This document shows positions 11,883 through 23,625 of a stretch of DNA of 64,000 nucleotides, in pieces. The stretch covers positions 16,539,050 to 16,603,049 of the forward strand of contig OX387610.1 of NCBI GenBank assembly GCA_947568835.1, written 5' to 3'. The translations under genes were made by a program, and so were the position numbers. This stretch comes from Protonemura montana (Eukaryota; Arthropoda; Insecta; Plecoptera; Nemouridae). The notes beneath the pieces were generated by a model that saw nothing but the letters and a program-made list of their open reading frames with translations, had not been told where the DNA came from and did not search any database. The stretch's first letter is position 1; every line of letters starts with the position of its first letter.

Positions 11883-12648
11883 GAGATCTGCTGGCTGGAT
11901 CCTATGCTCTATCTAGGTTATTTGAGATCAGCTGGCTGGATCCTATGTTCTATCCAGGTTATTTGCAATCAGCTGGCTGGATCCTATGCTCTATCCAGGT
12001 TATCAGCTGATCAGCTGGCTGGATCCTATGTTCTATCCAGGTTATTAAAGATCAGCTGGCTGGATCCTATGCTCTATCCAGGTTATTTGCAATCAGCTGG
12101 CTGGATCCTATGCTCTATCCAGGTTATTTGAGATCAGCTGGCTGGATCCTATGCTCTATCCAGATTATTTGAGATAAGCTGGCTGGATCCTATGCTCTAT
12201 CCAGGTTAATTAAGATCAACTTGCTGGATCCTATGTTCTATCCAGGTTATTTGCAATCAGCTGGCTGGATCCTATGCTCTATCCAGGTTATTTGAGATCA
12301 GCTGGCTGGATCCTATGCTCTATCTAGGTTATTTGAGATCAGCTTGCTGGATCCTATGCTCTATCCAGGTTATTTGAGATCAGCTGGCTGGATCCTATGT
12401 TCTATCCAGGTTATTTGTGATCAGCTGGCTTTATCCCATGCTCTTTCCAGGTTATTTGAGATCAGCTGGCTAGATCCTATGTTCTATCCAGGTTATTTGA
12501 GATCAGCTTGCTGGATCCTATGCTCTATGCAGGTTATTTGTGATCAGCTGGCTGGATCCTATGCTTTTCCAGGTTATTTGAGATCAGCTGGCTAGATCCT
12601 ATGCTCTATTCAGGTTATTTGAGATTAGCTGGCTGGATCTTATGAGAT
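11883..12648 (+). repeat. 41-bp minisatellite array (about 18 units)
   Basis: The unit reads agctggctggatcctatg, ctctatccaggttatttgagatc. Variants include gttctatcc, tttgcaatc and tttgtgatc. The outermost left unit carries ctatctagg. The same unit occurs inverted at 16575-16972 and as isolated inverted ends near 40182 and 40372. Confidence 0.97.
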
Positions 12649-13861
12649 TTGATGTTCGCTAGTTCTTCCAAATCTTTAGCTTACCTTCCTGCCTCTTTAC
12701 TCAACCGCACGCCACTGTTCCAAGGTGGCAACCCTGGATTTGAACATACAAAACGCTGTGTTTACATCATCACCATGACAACAATGCAACAATGCAACAA
12801 TGCAGTGGCCAACGTTGGACCTAATATCACTAACGTTGCCAGTAAATCAGCATTCTTTACTTGTCTGGGTATCACCGGTCCCGGCAAGCAGCCAGTAGGA
12901 GTGAGATTGGAGGGAGGTTGGAGGGAGGGATTGTTGCCAAGTCCGGCCGCTAGGCAGGCTGATGATGTTAATGGGGTAATCTGTCACGTGTTCGTGACCT
13001 CCTAGTGGCGGAGGGATTATCAAGGGGTCTCTGTGTGGATGACAGATCGAGCTTGGCGAGGGACAGTTCTTGGCAAGTTGGTGCCACTAGCCGACAGATG
13101 GCGGCTAATTTGGCTCGCGCTTTGCTTCGCTGCGGCAGCTGTTTTTGTGGCTTATTAAGTGTCCACCTACAGAGAGTTGGCAATGCTGCGTTTGATTTTT
13201 TTTGTGTTAGTTGTAGAATGGAGATTATGGCTGGAGAATAAAAATTATGTCACTTTAAACAAAATGTTGTGAGTTCAATAATTTTTAAAATATAATAATA
13301 CTGAATTCTTCGGTAGTTTTAGTGCCAGGCTTGGCTAGATCGGCAGGATTACAGCAAACAAATGACGTCACTAAAACAACGTTTAAAATTCTTGAGTTTG
13401 TCATAGAAGAAGAAAAGTCGCTGTTGAACATCGTCTTCAAATAAGCAATCTTCTCAGCAGATGCAAGAGCTATTCTTCGAGCGTCAGCAGCGCTATCTGG
13501 CGACAAGCATCTCAAGCAAGATTCTGTCCACACGTTCCACTGCACTTTGATAACATCTCTCAACAATATAATCCTTGTACCTGGCCTCGACTTGAACCCA
13601 GGACTGCTTTCAACGAGGACCTAACTTTACAAACTGCTTTCTTCAAACGGATTCCAATTTAGACAAACTCAGCGCAAAGGTAAATCGATGCTGGCTTTGT
13701 GATTGGGCCCCGACTGCTAAAGTTGGAAATAGTTGCAAGTTTTCGTGACCTCTGTATGATGTCCTAGAGTTGCTTAGAAGGAAAACATTGTTATGTGATT
13801 GAAGCAGAGCTGGTCTCTTCAGAGTAAATACCGTCCCTACGCCAGACCTTCATTCTAACAC
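12649..13861. other. Stretch without a supportable gene
   Basis: Short open frames exist on both strands (for example 12649-13005 plus, and 13285-13566 minus). None has a recognisable domain, a convincing splice structure or a family resemblance. No array and no clear transposon end was seen. Confidence 0.45.
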
Positions 13862-14310
13862 AGCTGGGAGGGATAAAAGTTAAGCAACACTGCGCTGGGT
13901 CAGGTAGTGGATGGGTGACCATCAAACACATGACCAGTTCTGTTAGGGAGAGAGGTTGGAGGGATGAAAGTTAAGCAACACTGCACTGGGTCAGGTAGTG
14001 GATGGGTGACCATCATACACATGACCAGTTCTGTTCGGGAGAGAGGTTGGAGGGATGAAAGTTAAGCAACACTGCGCTGGGTCAGGTAGTGGATGGGTGA
14101 CCATCATACACATGACCAGTTCTGTTCGGGAGAGAGGTTGGAGGGATGAAAGTTAAGCAACACTGCACTGGGTCAGGTAGTGGATGGGTGACCATCATAC
14201 ACATGACCAGTTCTGTTCGGGAGAGAGGTTGGAGGGATGAAAGTTAAGCAACACTGCGCTGGGTCAGGTAGTGGATGGGTGACCATCATACACATGACCG
14301 GGAAAGAGGC
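13862..14310 (+). repeat. ~91-bp array of 5S-derived SINE heads (5 units)
   Basis: Five consecutive units of aaagttaagcaacactgcg, ctgggtcaggtagtggatgg, gtgaccatcatacacatg, accagttctgttcgggagag, aggttggagggatg. Each joins the 5S A-box/C-box core to the SINE-specific linker. All five share gtagtgg where other loci have gtattgg, so this array expanded locally from one copy. Unit edges are the same as in the 2946 and 23626 loci. Confidence 0.9.
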
Positions 14311-15084
14311 TGGAGGTTATTCGTGTTATTCTTCTCGGCAATTTCGGTTCTGAGCATTTCTAGGCTAGAAAATATAAAATAAGGTAATTTAATTTTAGAA
14401 AGTAATAGTTTTTTTAAGTGAAAATTAGTCAAGTGTAGGCAGAAGCAAGTTATTGTGCAGTCTTTTTAGTGATGTTGACTGAAACTGGTAAAACTGGAAA
14501 TTTTCTTTAATTTATGAATTATATAAGTCTTGTGTGTTAACCTACGTGAAGTCTACGTGTTATCAACATTAGTAAGGTTCATAGTTTCAACTCTCAACCA
14601 CATTTTCTCAGCTTTCTATTCAAGTCAAGAGAATTGCCATTTAAAACTGAAATATTTCACTGTAAAGCTTTAAATCATTTGACCCTCGATAAAGTAACGG
14701 TTTACTCTGCAGCACAAGACCTCGATCGACTAAACCGGAAACGAAGGCGAGACGCTAAACAATGGCGACCCTGTCCAACATCCGGAGCTGGAATGGGAAC
14801 TAAACAATGGCCGCGATTTTACCAATCGAATCGTTTCAGCGCCGGGCAATTCCTCATCGTGGGGGACTCGAGAATATTTCCTCTTTTAATAAATACAGGA
14901 TTTAGTCCATTTAATTTAAGAACAAAATCGCGCTTAGCAATCTCGGCTTTCCGTTCATTTCCTCCGCTTAGAAATACATCAGACCTTGAATTAACAAACT
15001 GCTCCACCACAACTCAAGTCTCATTTTAAATAATTCTGCCATCGAGTTTATAGATAAACACAGAGATCCAGCGTTAATATTAAA
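14311..15084. other. Stretch without a supportable gene
   Basis: AT-rich until about 14630, then more balanced. The motif aaacaatggc occurs twice (near 14757 and 14802). A 131-codon open frame at 14634-15029 has no recognisable domain. It could hold an unrecognised promoter or exon, but nothing visible proves it. Confidence 0.4.
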
Positions 15085-15925
15085 CTTGCTGCTGAGCAAA
15101 CGAGGCCGGCAACACGTGGTAACGGCAGGTGCCACCCGATTGCGCTTGCTGCTGAGCAAACGAGGCCGGCAACACGTGGTAACGGTAGGTGCCACCCGAT
15201 GGCGCTTGCTGCTGAGCAAACGAGGCCGGAAACACGTGGTAACGGTAGGTGCCACCCGATGGCGCTTGCTGCTGAGCAAACAAGGCCGGCAACACGTGGT
15301 AACGGTAGGTGCCACCTGATGGCGCTTGCTGCTGAGCAAACGAGGCCGGCAACACGTGGTAACGGTAGGTGCCACCCGATGGCGCTTGCTGCTGAGCAAA
15401 CGAGGGCGGCAACACGTGGTAACGGCAGGTGCCACCAGATGGCGCTTGCTGCTGAGCAAACGAGGCCGGCAACACGTGGTAATGGCAGGTGCCACCCGAT
15501 GGCGCTTGCTGCTGAGCAAACGAGGCCGGCAACACGTGGTAATGGTAGGTGCCACCCGATGGCGCTTGCTGCTGAGCAAACGAGGCCGGCAACACGTGGT
15601 AACGGTAGGTGCCACCCGATGGCGCTTGCTGCTGAGCAAACGAGGCCGGCAACACGTGGTAACGGTAGGTGCCACCAGATGGCGCTTGCTGCTGAGCAAA
15701 CGAGGCCGGCAACACGTGGTAACGGTAGGTGCCACCAGATGGCGCTTGCTGCTGAGCAAACGAGGCCGGCAACACGTGGTAACGGTTGGTGCCACCCGAT
15801 GGCGCTTGCTGCTGAGCAAACGAGGCCGGCAACACGTGGTAACGGTAGGTGCCACCCGATGGCGCTTGCTGTTGAGCAAACGAGGCCGGCAACACGTGGT
15901 AACGGTAGGTGCCACCAGATGACGC
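15085..15925 (+). repeat. 60-bp minisatellite array (14 units)
   Basis: Fourteen exact-length 60-bp units: cttgctgctgagcaaacga, ggccggcaacacgtggtaac, ggtaggtgccacccgatggcg. Few substitutions (cggcagg or cggtagg; cccgat or ccagat). Every unit has the palindrome CACGTG. The period is a multiple of 3 and most frames are stop-free, producing several overlapping open frames of 200-300 codons that are not genes. Confidence 0.97.
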
Positions 15926-16574
15926 TGGGTGTATTTTGGTTTTTAAACCTCTCCAATTAAATAATCCCGATTCAAAATGCAGTTATTCGGCGGCATTTTT
16001 TTTTGCAGGCAGTTTTTGAATTCAACTCAATGTTATGTTTGAATCGAGAAGAGCTCTGATTGTATGACGTCATCGTCTCACATTGACCCTCTCAAGAGAC
16101 TCAACGCCTTGTTGATTCATTTACACGAAGCTCCGCCCCTCGCACCCCAAGCATGGTCAGGATGTCGGTAAAGCAGGATTACGTTCGACCGTCCCTCGGG
16201 CAGGGTGCTAGCTAGGGTGACTAAATCATGTCGGGGATTTGCCGGCCATGTTTACGAGGAATAGCATATAAAGCAATGCTAGGGGCCGGCCATTCTTTAG
16301 CCAATATATTTTATACGTTAGCTATGCTCCCCCCTCCCCGCGGCCCATGCAGTAATGTGTGGACCGGCCGTTCATTGCATGACAAGTTTATACCAGAGAA
16401 TAAACCAGAAGCTGGTTTAAAGATTTCATCACATTCTTATAAGAGCTAAGTTCAAAGTTACTTTACTAAACCAAGACTATTTTAGATCCTATCAACTCAA
16501 ATAAACGGTAGGAAATAAAACGTCTCGTAAGACGGATTATTTTTTCAACAAATGAAGGCAGACAAGCCAGGTCA
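15926..16574. other. Non-coding spacer
   Basis: No gene, RNA or repeat is supported. A T-rich run lies near 15997. Confidence 0.5.
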
Positions 16575-16972
16575 GCCGAAAGGATCCAGCCAGCTGATCT
16601 TAAATAACCTGGATAGAGCATAGGATCCAGCCAGCTGATCTTAAATAACCTGGATAGAGCATAGGATCCATCCAGCTGATCTCAAATAACCTGGATAGAG
16701 CATAGGATCCAGCCAGCTGATCTTAAATAACCTGGATAGAACATAGGATCCAGCCAGCTGATCTCAAATAACCTGGATAGAACATAGGATCCAGCCAGCT
16801 GATATCAAATAACCTGGATAGAACATAGGATCCAGCCAGCTGATCTCAAATAACCTGGATAGAACATAGGATCCAGCCAGCTGATCTCAAATAACCTGGA
16901 TAGAGCATAGGATCCAGCCAGCTGATCTCAAATAACCTAGATAGAGCATAGGATCCAGCCAGCTGATTTGAG
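16575..16972 (-). repeat. 41-bp minisatellite array, inverted relative to 11883-12648 (about 10 units)
   Basis: Units read ggatccagccagctgatctc, aaataacctggatagagcata, the reverse complement of the array 4 kb to the left. The outermost right unit carries the same ctatctagg variant (here aacctagatag) as the outermost left unit of the other array. Confidence 0.96.
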
Positions 16973-17984
16973 GTTATGTTAGGTTATGTTAGGTTATGTG
17001 AGATGATTGGTGTAAATGCAGGCAGCCTCTAGTTATAATTCACAGGCGCACAGAGATTTGTCAAAACTGTCATAAGACTGACTCGATTTACGATAATCGT
17101 TCTGTCGACTTTGTTTCATATCCCGTGGAATACGATCAAGCTTGCCGTGATATTTGAAGCTGCTTTAAAACAAGCTGAAAGCATTCAAGCGTATCAAGTA
17201 TTCAAGCATTAAACTTATACATACACAATTTAACGCTGAGCCTGTTTGATGGGCTACGGACCGAGGTCTGACCATTAGTTGTCATAGCAACAGTTTCAAC
17301 AAACATTGCAACTGAGGGGCGAGGTTTTAGGAAAACCAGATCTAAATGAATTGATGAAGAAACAATTGACTGCGATTTATCTCAATTCTGAACTCTTGTT
17401 TGAATCTGGCGGGAAACGATGGCCAACATATTTCCAGTGTCACATCGATCGTCGCTCCATCGAACACAAAGTGAACAACAATATTTGTAAAAGTGTGAGT
17501 AAAAACAAAAAGAAGCAACGAGCAGAAGAAAAACTAGAATAGAAACCAACTTCGCTAGAACTTATCTCAATTCTATGCGCCAGGCATGCGGCAACTAAAA
17601 CACGATATTCATATACGATCACTCCCGTATAATTCTAATTGCGACATAAACCAATTGCAGACCCCCTCCTCACCCCAACCCAACCCAACCCAACCCAACC
17701 CAACCCAACCACCAGCCACCAAAACTCCATCTAATTTCAAAAACAAGCCCGTAGCGGCAGCTTCCAGCATCAGATACCAGCTACGCTGTGAGTGCAAGAG
17801 AGCGAGAAGATAGGCAGCCGCTGCGTGTCTGACAGAGATAACAATCATAAATTAGGCAACATATTGCCGTGCAGTGCGGCTTGATTTACCGAGGTGACTT
17901 CGCAATAGCGTCTTGCTGTTGTTTTATCTCGCGTCTTGACGCTAGCAGAGAAGACGCTATCAGGGGTGAAACATCCTCCCTCCC
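16973..17984. other. Non-coding spacer with short simple repeats
   Basis: Three GGTTATGTTA repeats at 16972-17000 and a CCCAA run at about 17673-17710. No gene is supported. Confidence 0.5.
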
Positions 17985-18380
17985 TCCTTCCATCATCACC
18001 TCATCATCCCCTCATCACCCTCTCATCACCCCCTCATCACCCTTCATCACCCCCTCATCGCCCCCTCATCATCCCCTCATCACCCTCTCATCATCCCCTC
18101 ATCACCCCCTCATCGCCCCCTCATCAACCCCTCATCACCCTCTCATCATCCCCTCATCACCCCCTCATCACCCCCTCATCATCCCCTCATCGCCCCCTCA
18201 TCATCCCCTCATCACCCCCTCATCATCCCCTCATCACCCCCTCATCACCCCCTCATCATCCCCTCCTCGCCCCTCATCACCCCCTCATCATCCCCTCCTC
18301 GCCCCTCATCACCCTCTCATCATCCCCTCATCATCCCCTCATCACCCCCTCATCATCCCCTCATCACCCCGTCATCATCC
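17985..18380. repeat. TCATC/CCCC microsatellite-like tract
   Basis: About 400 bp of imperfect 9-12-bp units of the types ccctcatca and cccctcatcat, strongly strand-asymmetric (C and T rich on the plus strand). Open frames here (about 200 codons) are composition artefacts. Confidence 0.95.
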
Positions 18381-19289
18381 CTCCAGACCGGGTGCAGAGT
18401 TGTGCGCCTCCTATTTGTTAGCTCGGTGGTTTGAAAGATTAATGAGGTTAAGCAATACAGAGCGGGTCCGGTGACCGTCTTGAATCAACAGAATGGTTTG
18501 ATGGATAGTTTTGTAAAACATGTGCTGGAAGATTAACAATTGCTGATTACACAAATATCGACCCAAGCGAAGCTAAAAATCAGTTTAATTTTTATTAAAT
18601 TACTTTCAGAAATTTTGCAAGCAAACTCGAGGCACAAATAATAATAATAATAAATACGTTGAAATGTATTGTTTAAGAGGTATTGTTGTTGTAATAAAAT
18701 ATTGTTGTGTTACTTCATATACAATTATATTGGCGGCAGTCAATGTTTTAAACTTGTGCTAATCTACGTTGCAAATGTTGAGCCGTTATTCGAGTTGTCG
18801 GACAAAACCGTTACTTATTTCGCTCGAACATTGACTTTCAGCTGTCATTTCGATTCACAGATATTTCATTTCTCCATCAAGATATTAAAGTGTCGAGTCT
18901 TCCTTGGTTCAGTAAAGCCGCATGACAACTCAGTCCACGCTGGGAGGCAACATTTTAGAGAAATATCATCATTTGATTACTACTTTTAATATTTCAATTG
19001 TTCATTGCACTGGAAACCACGTCACACGCAGGACCAGTTTATTTAGACGACGAGAACAACAACAACAACAATAACTGGGGTGGTTCACCCAACTGGGAAA
19101 TGTTTGATTTCCCGAGTTTTCCGGCACAGCGGACAGTTTTCCCGGCTGCTAGGCCCTGGACCACGCGGCAATATAAATTGTGGCGATCTCCGTTTTAATA
19201 TCGGCATTCTTCGCCGCGGGCGCCGCTGCTCGCATGGCCCAGTGGCGGAAGAACCCGAACTACACCGAACTCTTTGCGTGGGGTAAATA
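18381..19289. other. Stretch without a supportable gene
   Basis: A short 5S-like remnant (gaggttaagcaatac, ggtccggtgaccgtc) lies near 18443-18480. The rest is AT-rich with small (AAT)n and (AAC)n runs. No gene is supported. Confidence 0.45.
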
Positions 19290-21462
19290 CCACCGCTTAG
19301 TCTTGTCATTTTAACACACTGTGTTGGCTGCTCCTGTCCAACAGCACCAAGGACCGGCCACCGCTTAGCCTTGTCACTTTGACACACTGTGTTGGCTGCT
19401 CCTATCCAACAGCACCAAGGACCGGCCACCGCTTAGCCTTGTCACTTTGACACACTGTGTTGGCTGCTCCTGTCCAACAGCACCAAGGACCGGCCACCGC
19501 TTAGCCTTGTCACTTTAACACACTGTGTTGGCTGCTCCTATCCAACAGCACCAAGGACCGGCCACCGCTTAGCCTTGTCACTTTGACACACTGTGTTGGC
19601 TGCTCCTATCCAACAGCACCAAGGACCGGCCACCGCTTAGCCTTGTCACTTTGACACACTGTGTTGGCTGCTCCTGTCCAACAGCACCAAGGACCGGCCA
19701 CCGCTTAGCCTTGTCACTTTGACACACTGTGTTGGCAGCTCCTGTCCAACAGCACCAAGGACCGGCCACCGCTTAGCCTTGTCACTTTAACACACTGTGT
19801 TGGCTGCTCCTATCCAACAGCACCAAGGACCGGCCACCGCTTAGCCTTGTCACTTTGACACACTGTGTTGGCTGCTCCTATCCAACAGCACCAAGGACCG
19901 GCCACCGCTTAGCCTTGTCACTTTGACACACTGTGTTGGCTGCTCCTGTCCAACAGCACCAAGGACCGGCCACCGCTTAGCCTTGTCACTTTAACACACT
20001 GTGTTGGCTGCTCCTATCCAACAGCACCAAGGACCGGCCACCGCTTAGCCTTGTCACTTTGACACACTGTGTTGGCTGCTCCTGTCCAACAGCACCAAGG
20101 ACCGGCCACCGCTTAGCCTTGTCACTTTGACACACTGTGTTGGCTGCTCCTGTCCAACAGCACCAAGGACCGGCCACCGCTTAGCCTTGTCACTTTGACA
20201 CACTGTGTTGGCAGCTCCTGTCCAACAGCACCAAAGACCCGCCACCGCTTAGCCTTGTCACTTTAACACACTGTGTTGGCTGCTCCTGTCCAACAGCACC
20301 AAGGACCAGCCACCGCTTAGCCTTGTCCCTTTGATACACTGTGTTGGCTGCTCCTGTCCAACAGCACCAAGGACCGGCCACCGCTTAGCCTTGTCCCTTT
20401 GACACACTGTGTTGGCTGCTCCTGTCCAACAGCACCAAGGACCAGCCACCGCTTAGCCTTGTCCCTTTGATACACTGTGTTGGCTGCTCCTGTCCAACAG
20501 CACCAAGGACCGGCCACCGCTTAGCCTTGTCCCTTTAACACACTGTGTTGGCTGCTCCTGTCCAACAGCACCAAGGACCGGCCACCGCTTAGCCTTGTCA
20601 CTTTGACACACTGTGTTGGCTGCTCCTGTCCAACAGCACCAAGGACCGGCCACCGCTTAGCCTTGTCACTTTGACACACTGTGTTGGCTGCTCCTGTCCA
20701 ACAGCACCAAGGACCGGCCACCGCTTAGCCTTGTCACTTTGACACACTGTGTTGGCTGCTCCTGTCCAACAGCACCAAGGACCGGCCACCGCTTAGCCTT
20801 GTCACTTTGACACACTGTGTTGGCTGCTCATGTCCAACAGCACCAAGCACCGGCCACCGCTTAGCCTTGTAACTTTGACACACTGTGTTGGCTGCTCCTG
20901 TCCAACAGCACCAAGGACCGGCCACCGCTTAGCCTTGTTACTTTGACACACTGTGTTGGCTGCTCCTGTCCAACAGCACCAAGGACCGGCCACCGCTTAG
21001 CCTTGTCACTTTGACACACTGTGTTGGCTGCTCCTGTCCAACAGCACCAAGGACCGGTCACCGCTTAGCCTTGTCACTTTGACACACTGTGTTGGCTGCT
21101 CCTATCTAACAGCACCAAGGACCGGCCACCGCTTAGCCTTGTCACTTTGACACACTGTGTTGGCTGCTCCTGTGTAACAGCACCAAGGACCGGCCACCGC
21201 TTAGCCTTGTCACTTTGACACACTGTGTTGGCTGCTCCTATCCAACAGCACCAAGGACCGGCCACCGCTTAGCCTTGTCACTTTGACACACTGTGTTGGC
21301 TGCTCCTGTCCAACAGCACCAAGGACCGGCCACCGCTTAGCCTTGTCACTTTGACACACTGTGTTGGCTGCTCCTGTCCAACAGCACCAAGGACCGGCCA
21401 CCGCTTAGCCTTGTCACTTTAACACACTGTGTTGGCTGCTCCTGACCAACAGCACCAAGAAC
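19290..21462. repeat. 68-bp satellite array (about 32 units)
   Basis: Units of 68 bp: ccaccgcttagccttgtcac, tttgacacactgtgttggc, tgctcctgtccaacagcac, caaggaccgg. Within the unit GTTGG and CCAAC can pair across a 10-base loop. Variants recur in blocks: tgtccctttgatacac is confined to 20317-20535, and tcctatccaac is commoner near the left end. This suggests duplication of several units at once. Confidence 0.98.
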
Positions 21463-21860
21463 CATGGTTCACGCGCTGTACGCCACTGAAAGGTCCTGGC
21501 ACGGGTAGGGAAGCACCTATTCGTTGTTGCATGGCAATTACAGGAGATGGACGCAGTTAAAAGATCGCAGTCCACCACCGCGCGGTCGATCTCTGCGTCG
21601 TTTTGTTGTGTTTCGTTGTGTTTGGTTGGTTGTGTTTGGTTGGTTGTGTTTTGGTTGGTTGTGTTTGGTTGGTTGTGTTTGGTTGTGTTTGGTTGGTTGT
21701 GTTTTGGTTGGTTGTGTTTGGTTGGTTGTGTTTGGTTGGTTGTGTTTGGTTGGTTGTGTTTGGTTGGTTGTGTTTAATTGTGTTTGGTTGTGTTTGGTTG
21801 TGTTTGGTTGTGTTTGGTTGTGTTTGGTTGGTTGTGTTTTGGTTGTGTTTGGTTGTGTAT
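21463..21860. repeat. Short spacer followed by a TTGGTTGTGT tract
   Basis: From about 21600 to 21860 the plus strand is an irregular mix of ttggttgtgt and ttggttg units with no cytosine, a strongly strand-asymmetric G/T tract. 21463-21599 is ordinary spacer. Open frames in the tract are artefacts. Confidence 0.9.
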
Positions 21861-22195
21861 GATTGTGATAAAAGGATACACTTTGGGTGTAGATATGTTT
21901 TTATTGGCGTTGCTAATTGCTTGCTATGTGATTAGCAAAGAACGTGTTGGGATGAGATTGTTGTGGGAGTGGTGGGGTGGAGGGGGGTGGGCGACATATC
22001 AGTATCTGTCCACGGGATCTGGTTGCTCCCAGTGGGTCCTGGTGTTCACTTTTTCACACCCTTCCCCGCGCTAATGGGGAAACCATAGCATCGACACCGT
22101 ATCGAACTATTTCCATAATATCACAACCCTTCGCTGCATAGAGGTGAACATTCACCTCAGAGACATGTTTCTACTCATAGGAAGCGACAACCAAT
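21861..22195. other. Non-coding spacer
   Basis: About 330 bp with no gene or repeat recognised; a G-rich patch lies near 21975-21990. Confidence 0.5.
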
Positions 22196-22542
22196 GCGCT
22201 AATGTTAAACTGTACTACCATAGCGCTAATGTTAAACTGTACTAACATAGCGCTAATGTTAAGCTGTACTACCATAGCGCTAATGTTGAACTGTACTACC
22301 ATAGCGCTAATGTTAAACTGTACTATCATAGCGCTAATGTTAAACTGTACTATCATAGCGCTAATGTTAAACTGTACTACCATAGCGCTAATGTTAAACT
22401 GTACTACCATAGCGCTAATGTTAAACTGTACTAACATAGCGCTAATGTTAAACTGTACTACCAAAGCGCTAATGTTAAACTGTACTACCATAGCGCTAAT
22501 GTTAAACTGTACTATCATAGCGCTAATGTTAAACTGTACTAC
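22196..22542. repeat. 27-bp minisatellite array, left part (13 units)
   Basis: Units catagcgctaatgttaaact plus gtactac, with variants ending gtactaac and gtactatc. It stops abruptly at the fold-back element starting at 22543 and resumes after it in the same register. The two parts are therefore one array of about 38 units interrupted by an insertion. Confidence 0.97.
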
Positions 22543-22942
22543 CGTTGAGTGTAGGATATAGGTAGAGTTTCAACGTCAATGTTAAAGTCTCTGCGTGAAA
22601 AATGACTACCTTACCGACAAAAATGCAGAGTACCGGAAGTTCACGTTAAGTGGAGCCACTGTCGTATGAATTTTAATTTCGATATTTCTCGTAGGTTAAC
22701 TCACTTTTGAAACTTTTCATGCTCAAAAAATCTTCATCAATGTTTACCTCAACGATTGATATACACGTAACAATATTAAGAAGCGAGTAAATACGATAAA
22801 TATCGAAATTAAATTTCATACGACAGTGGCTCCACTTAACGTGAACTTCCGGTACTCTGCATTTTTGTCGGTAAGGTAGTCATTTTTCACGCAGAGACTT
22901 TAACATTGACGTTGAAACTCTACCTATAACCTACACTCAACG
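22543..22942. mobile_element. 400-bp fold-back element with 145-bp inverted arms
   Basis: The left arm (22543-22687, starting cgttgagtgtagg) and right arm (22798-22942, ending cctacactcaacg) are almost perfect inverted copies separated by about 110 bp of AT-rich sequence. The element interrupts the 27-bp array. The 7-bp sequence GTACTAC, present once in an uninterrupted unit, flanks it on both sides (22536-22542 and 22943-22949), as expected of a target-site duplication. If the ends are placed one base further out, the duplication is the 5-bp TACTA. No coding capacity. Confidence 0.9.
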
Positions 22943-23625
22943 GTACTACCATAGCGCTAATGTTAAACTGTACTATCATAGCGCTAATGTTAAACTGTAC
23001 TACCATAGCGCTAATGTTAAACTGTACTACCATAGCGCTAATGTTAAACTGTACTAACATAGCGCTAATGTTAAACTGTACTACCATAGCGCTAATGTTA
23101 AACTGTTCTAACATAGCGCTAATGTTAAACTGTACTAACATAGCGCTAATGTTAAACTGTACTAACATAGCGCTAATGTTAAACTGTACTACCATAGCGC
23201 TAATGTTAAACTGTACTACCATAGCGCTAATGTTAAACTGTACTACCATAGCGCTAATGTTGAACTGTACTACCATAGCGCTAATGTTAAACTGTACTAC
23301 CATAGCGCTAATGTTAAACTGTACTACCATAGCGCTAATGTTAAACTGTACTACCATAGCGCTAATGTTAAACTGTACTACCATAGCGCTAATGTTAAAC
23401 TGTACTACCATAGCGCTAATGTTAAACTGTACTACCATAGCGCTAATGTTGAACTGTACTACCATAGCGCTAATGTTAAACTGTACTATCATAGCGCTAA
23501 TGTTAAACTGTACTACCATAGCGCTAATGTTGAACTGTACTACCATAGCGCTAATGCTAAACTGTACTACCATAGCGCTAATGCTAAACTGTACTACCAT
23601 AGCGCTAATGTTAAACCGTTAAATG
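22943..23625. repeat. 27-bp minisatellite array, right part (25 units)
   Basis: Continuation of the array at 22196-22542, with the same unit and variants. Two units near 23555-23590 read aatgctaaac. It ends where the 5S-derived SINE begins. Confidence 0.97.

Noticed and set aside
13285..13566. Minus-strand open frame of 93 codons as a gene
   Set aside because: Composition is plausible but there is no recognised domain, no convincing splice site pair and no family resemblance.
14634..15029. Plus-strand open frame of 131 codons as a gene
   Set aside because: No domain recognised, overlaps an equally open minus frame, and the start context is arbitrary.
14968..15960. Twenty-residue repeat proteins in the 60-bp array
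   Set aside because: Five or more overlapping frames on both strands are equally open, and substitutions show no codon-position bias that I can see.
16973..17002. Telomeric repeat (TTAGG-like) tract
   Set aside because: The unit is GGTTATGTTA, only three copies, and matches no known telomere repeat.
19085..21401. Row of ~63-codon minus-strand frames in the 68-bp array
   Set aside because: Each is the same unit read through three periods to a recurring stop.
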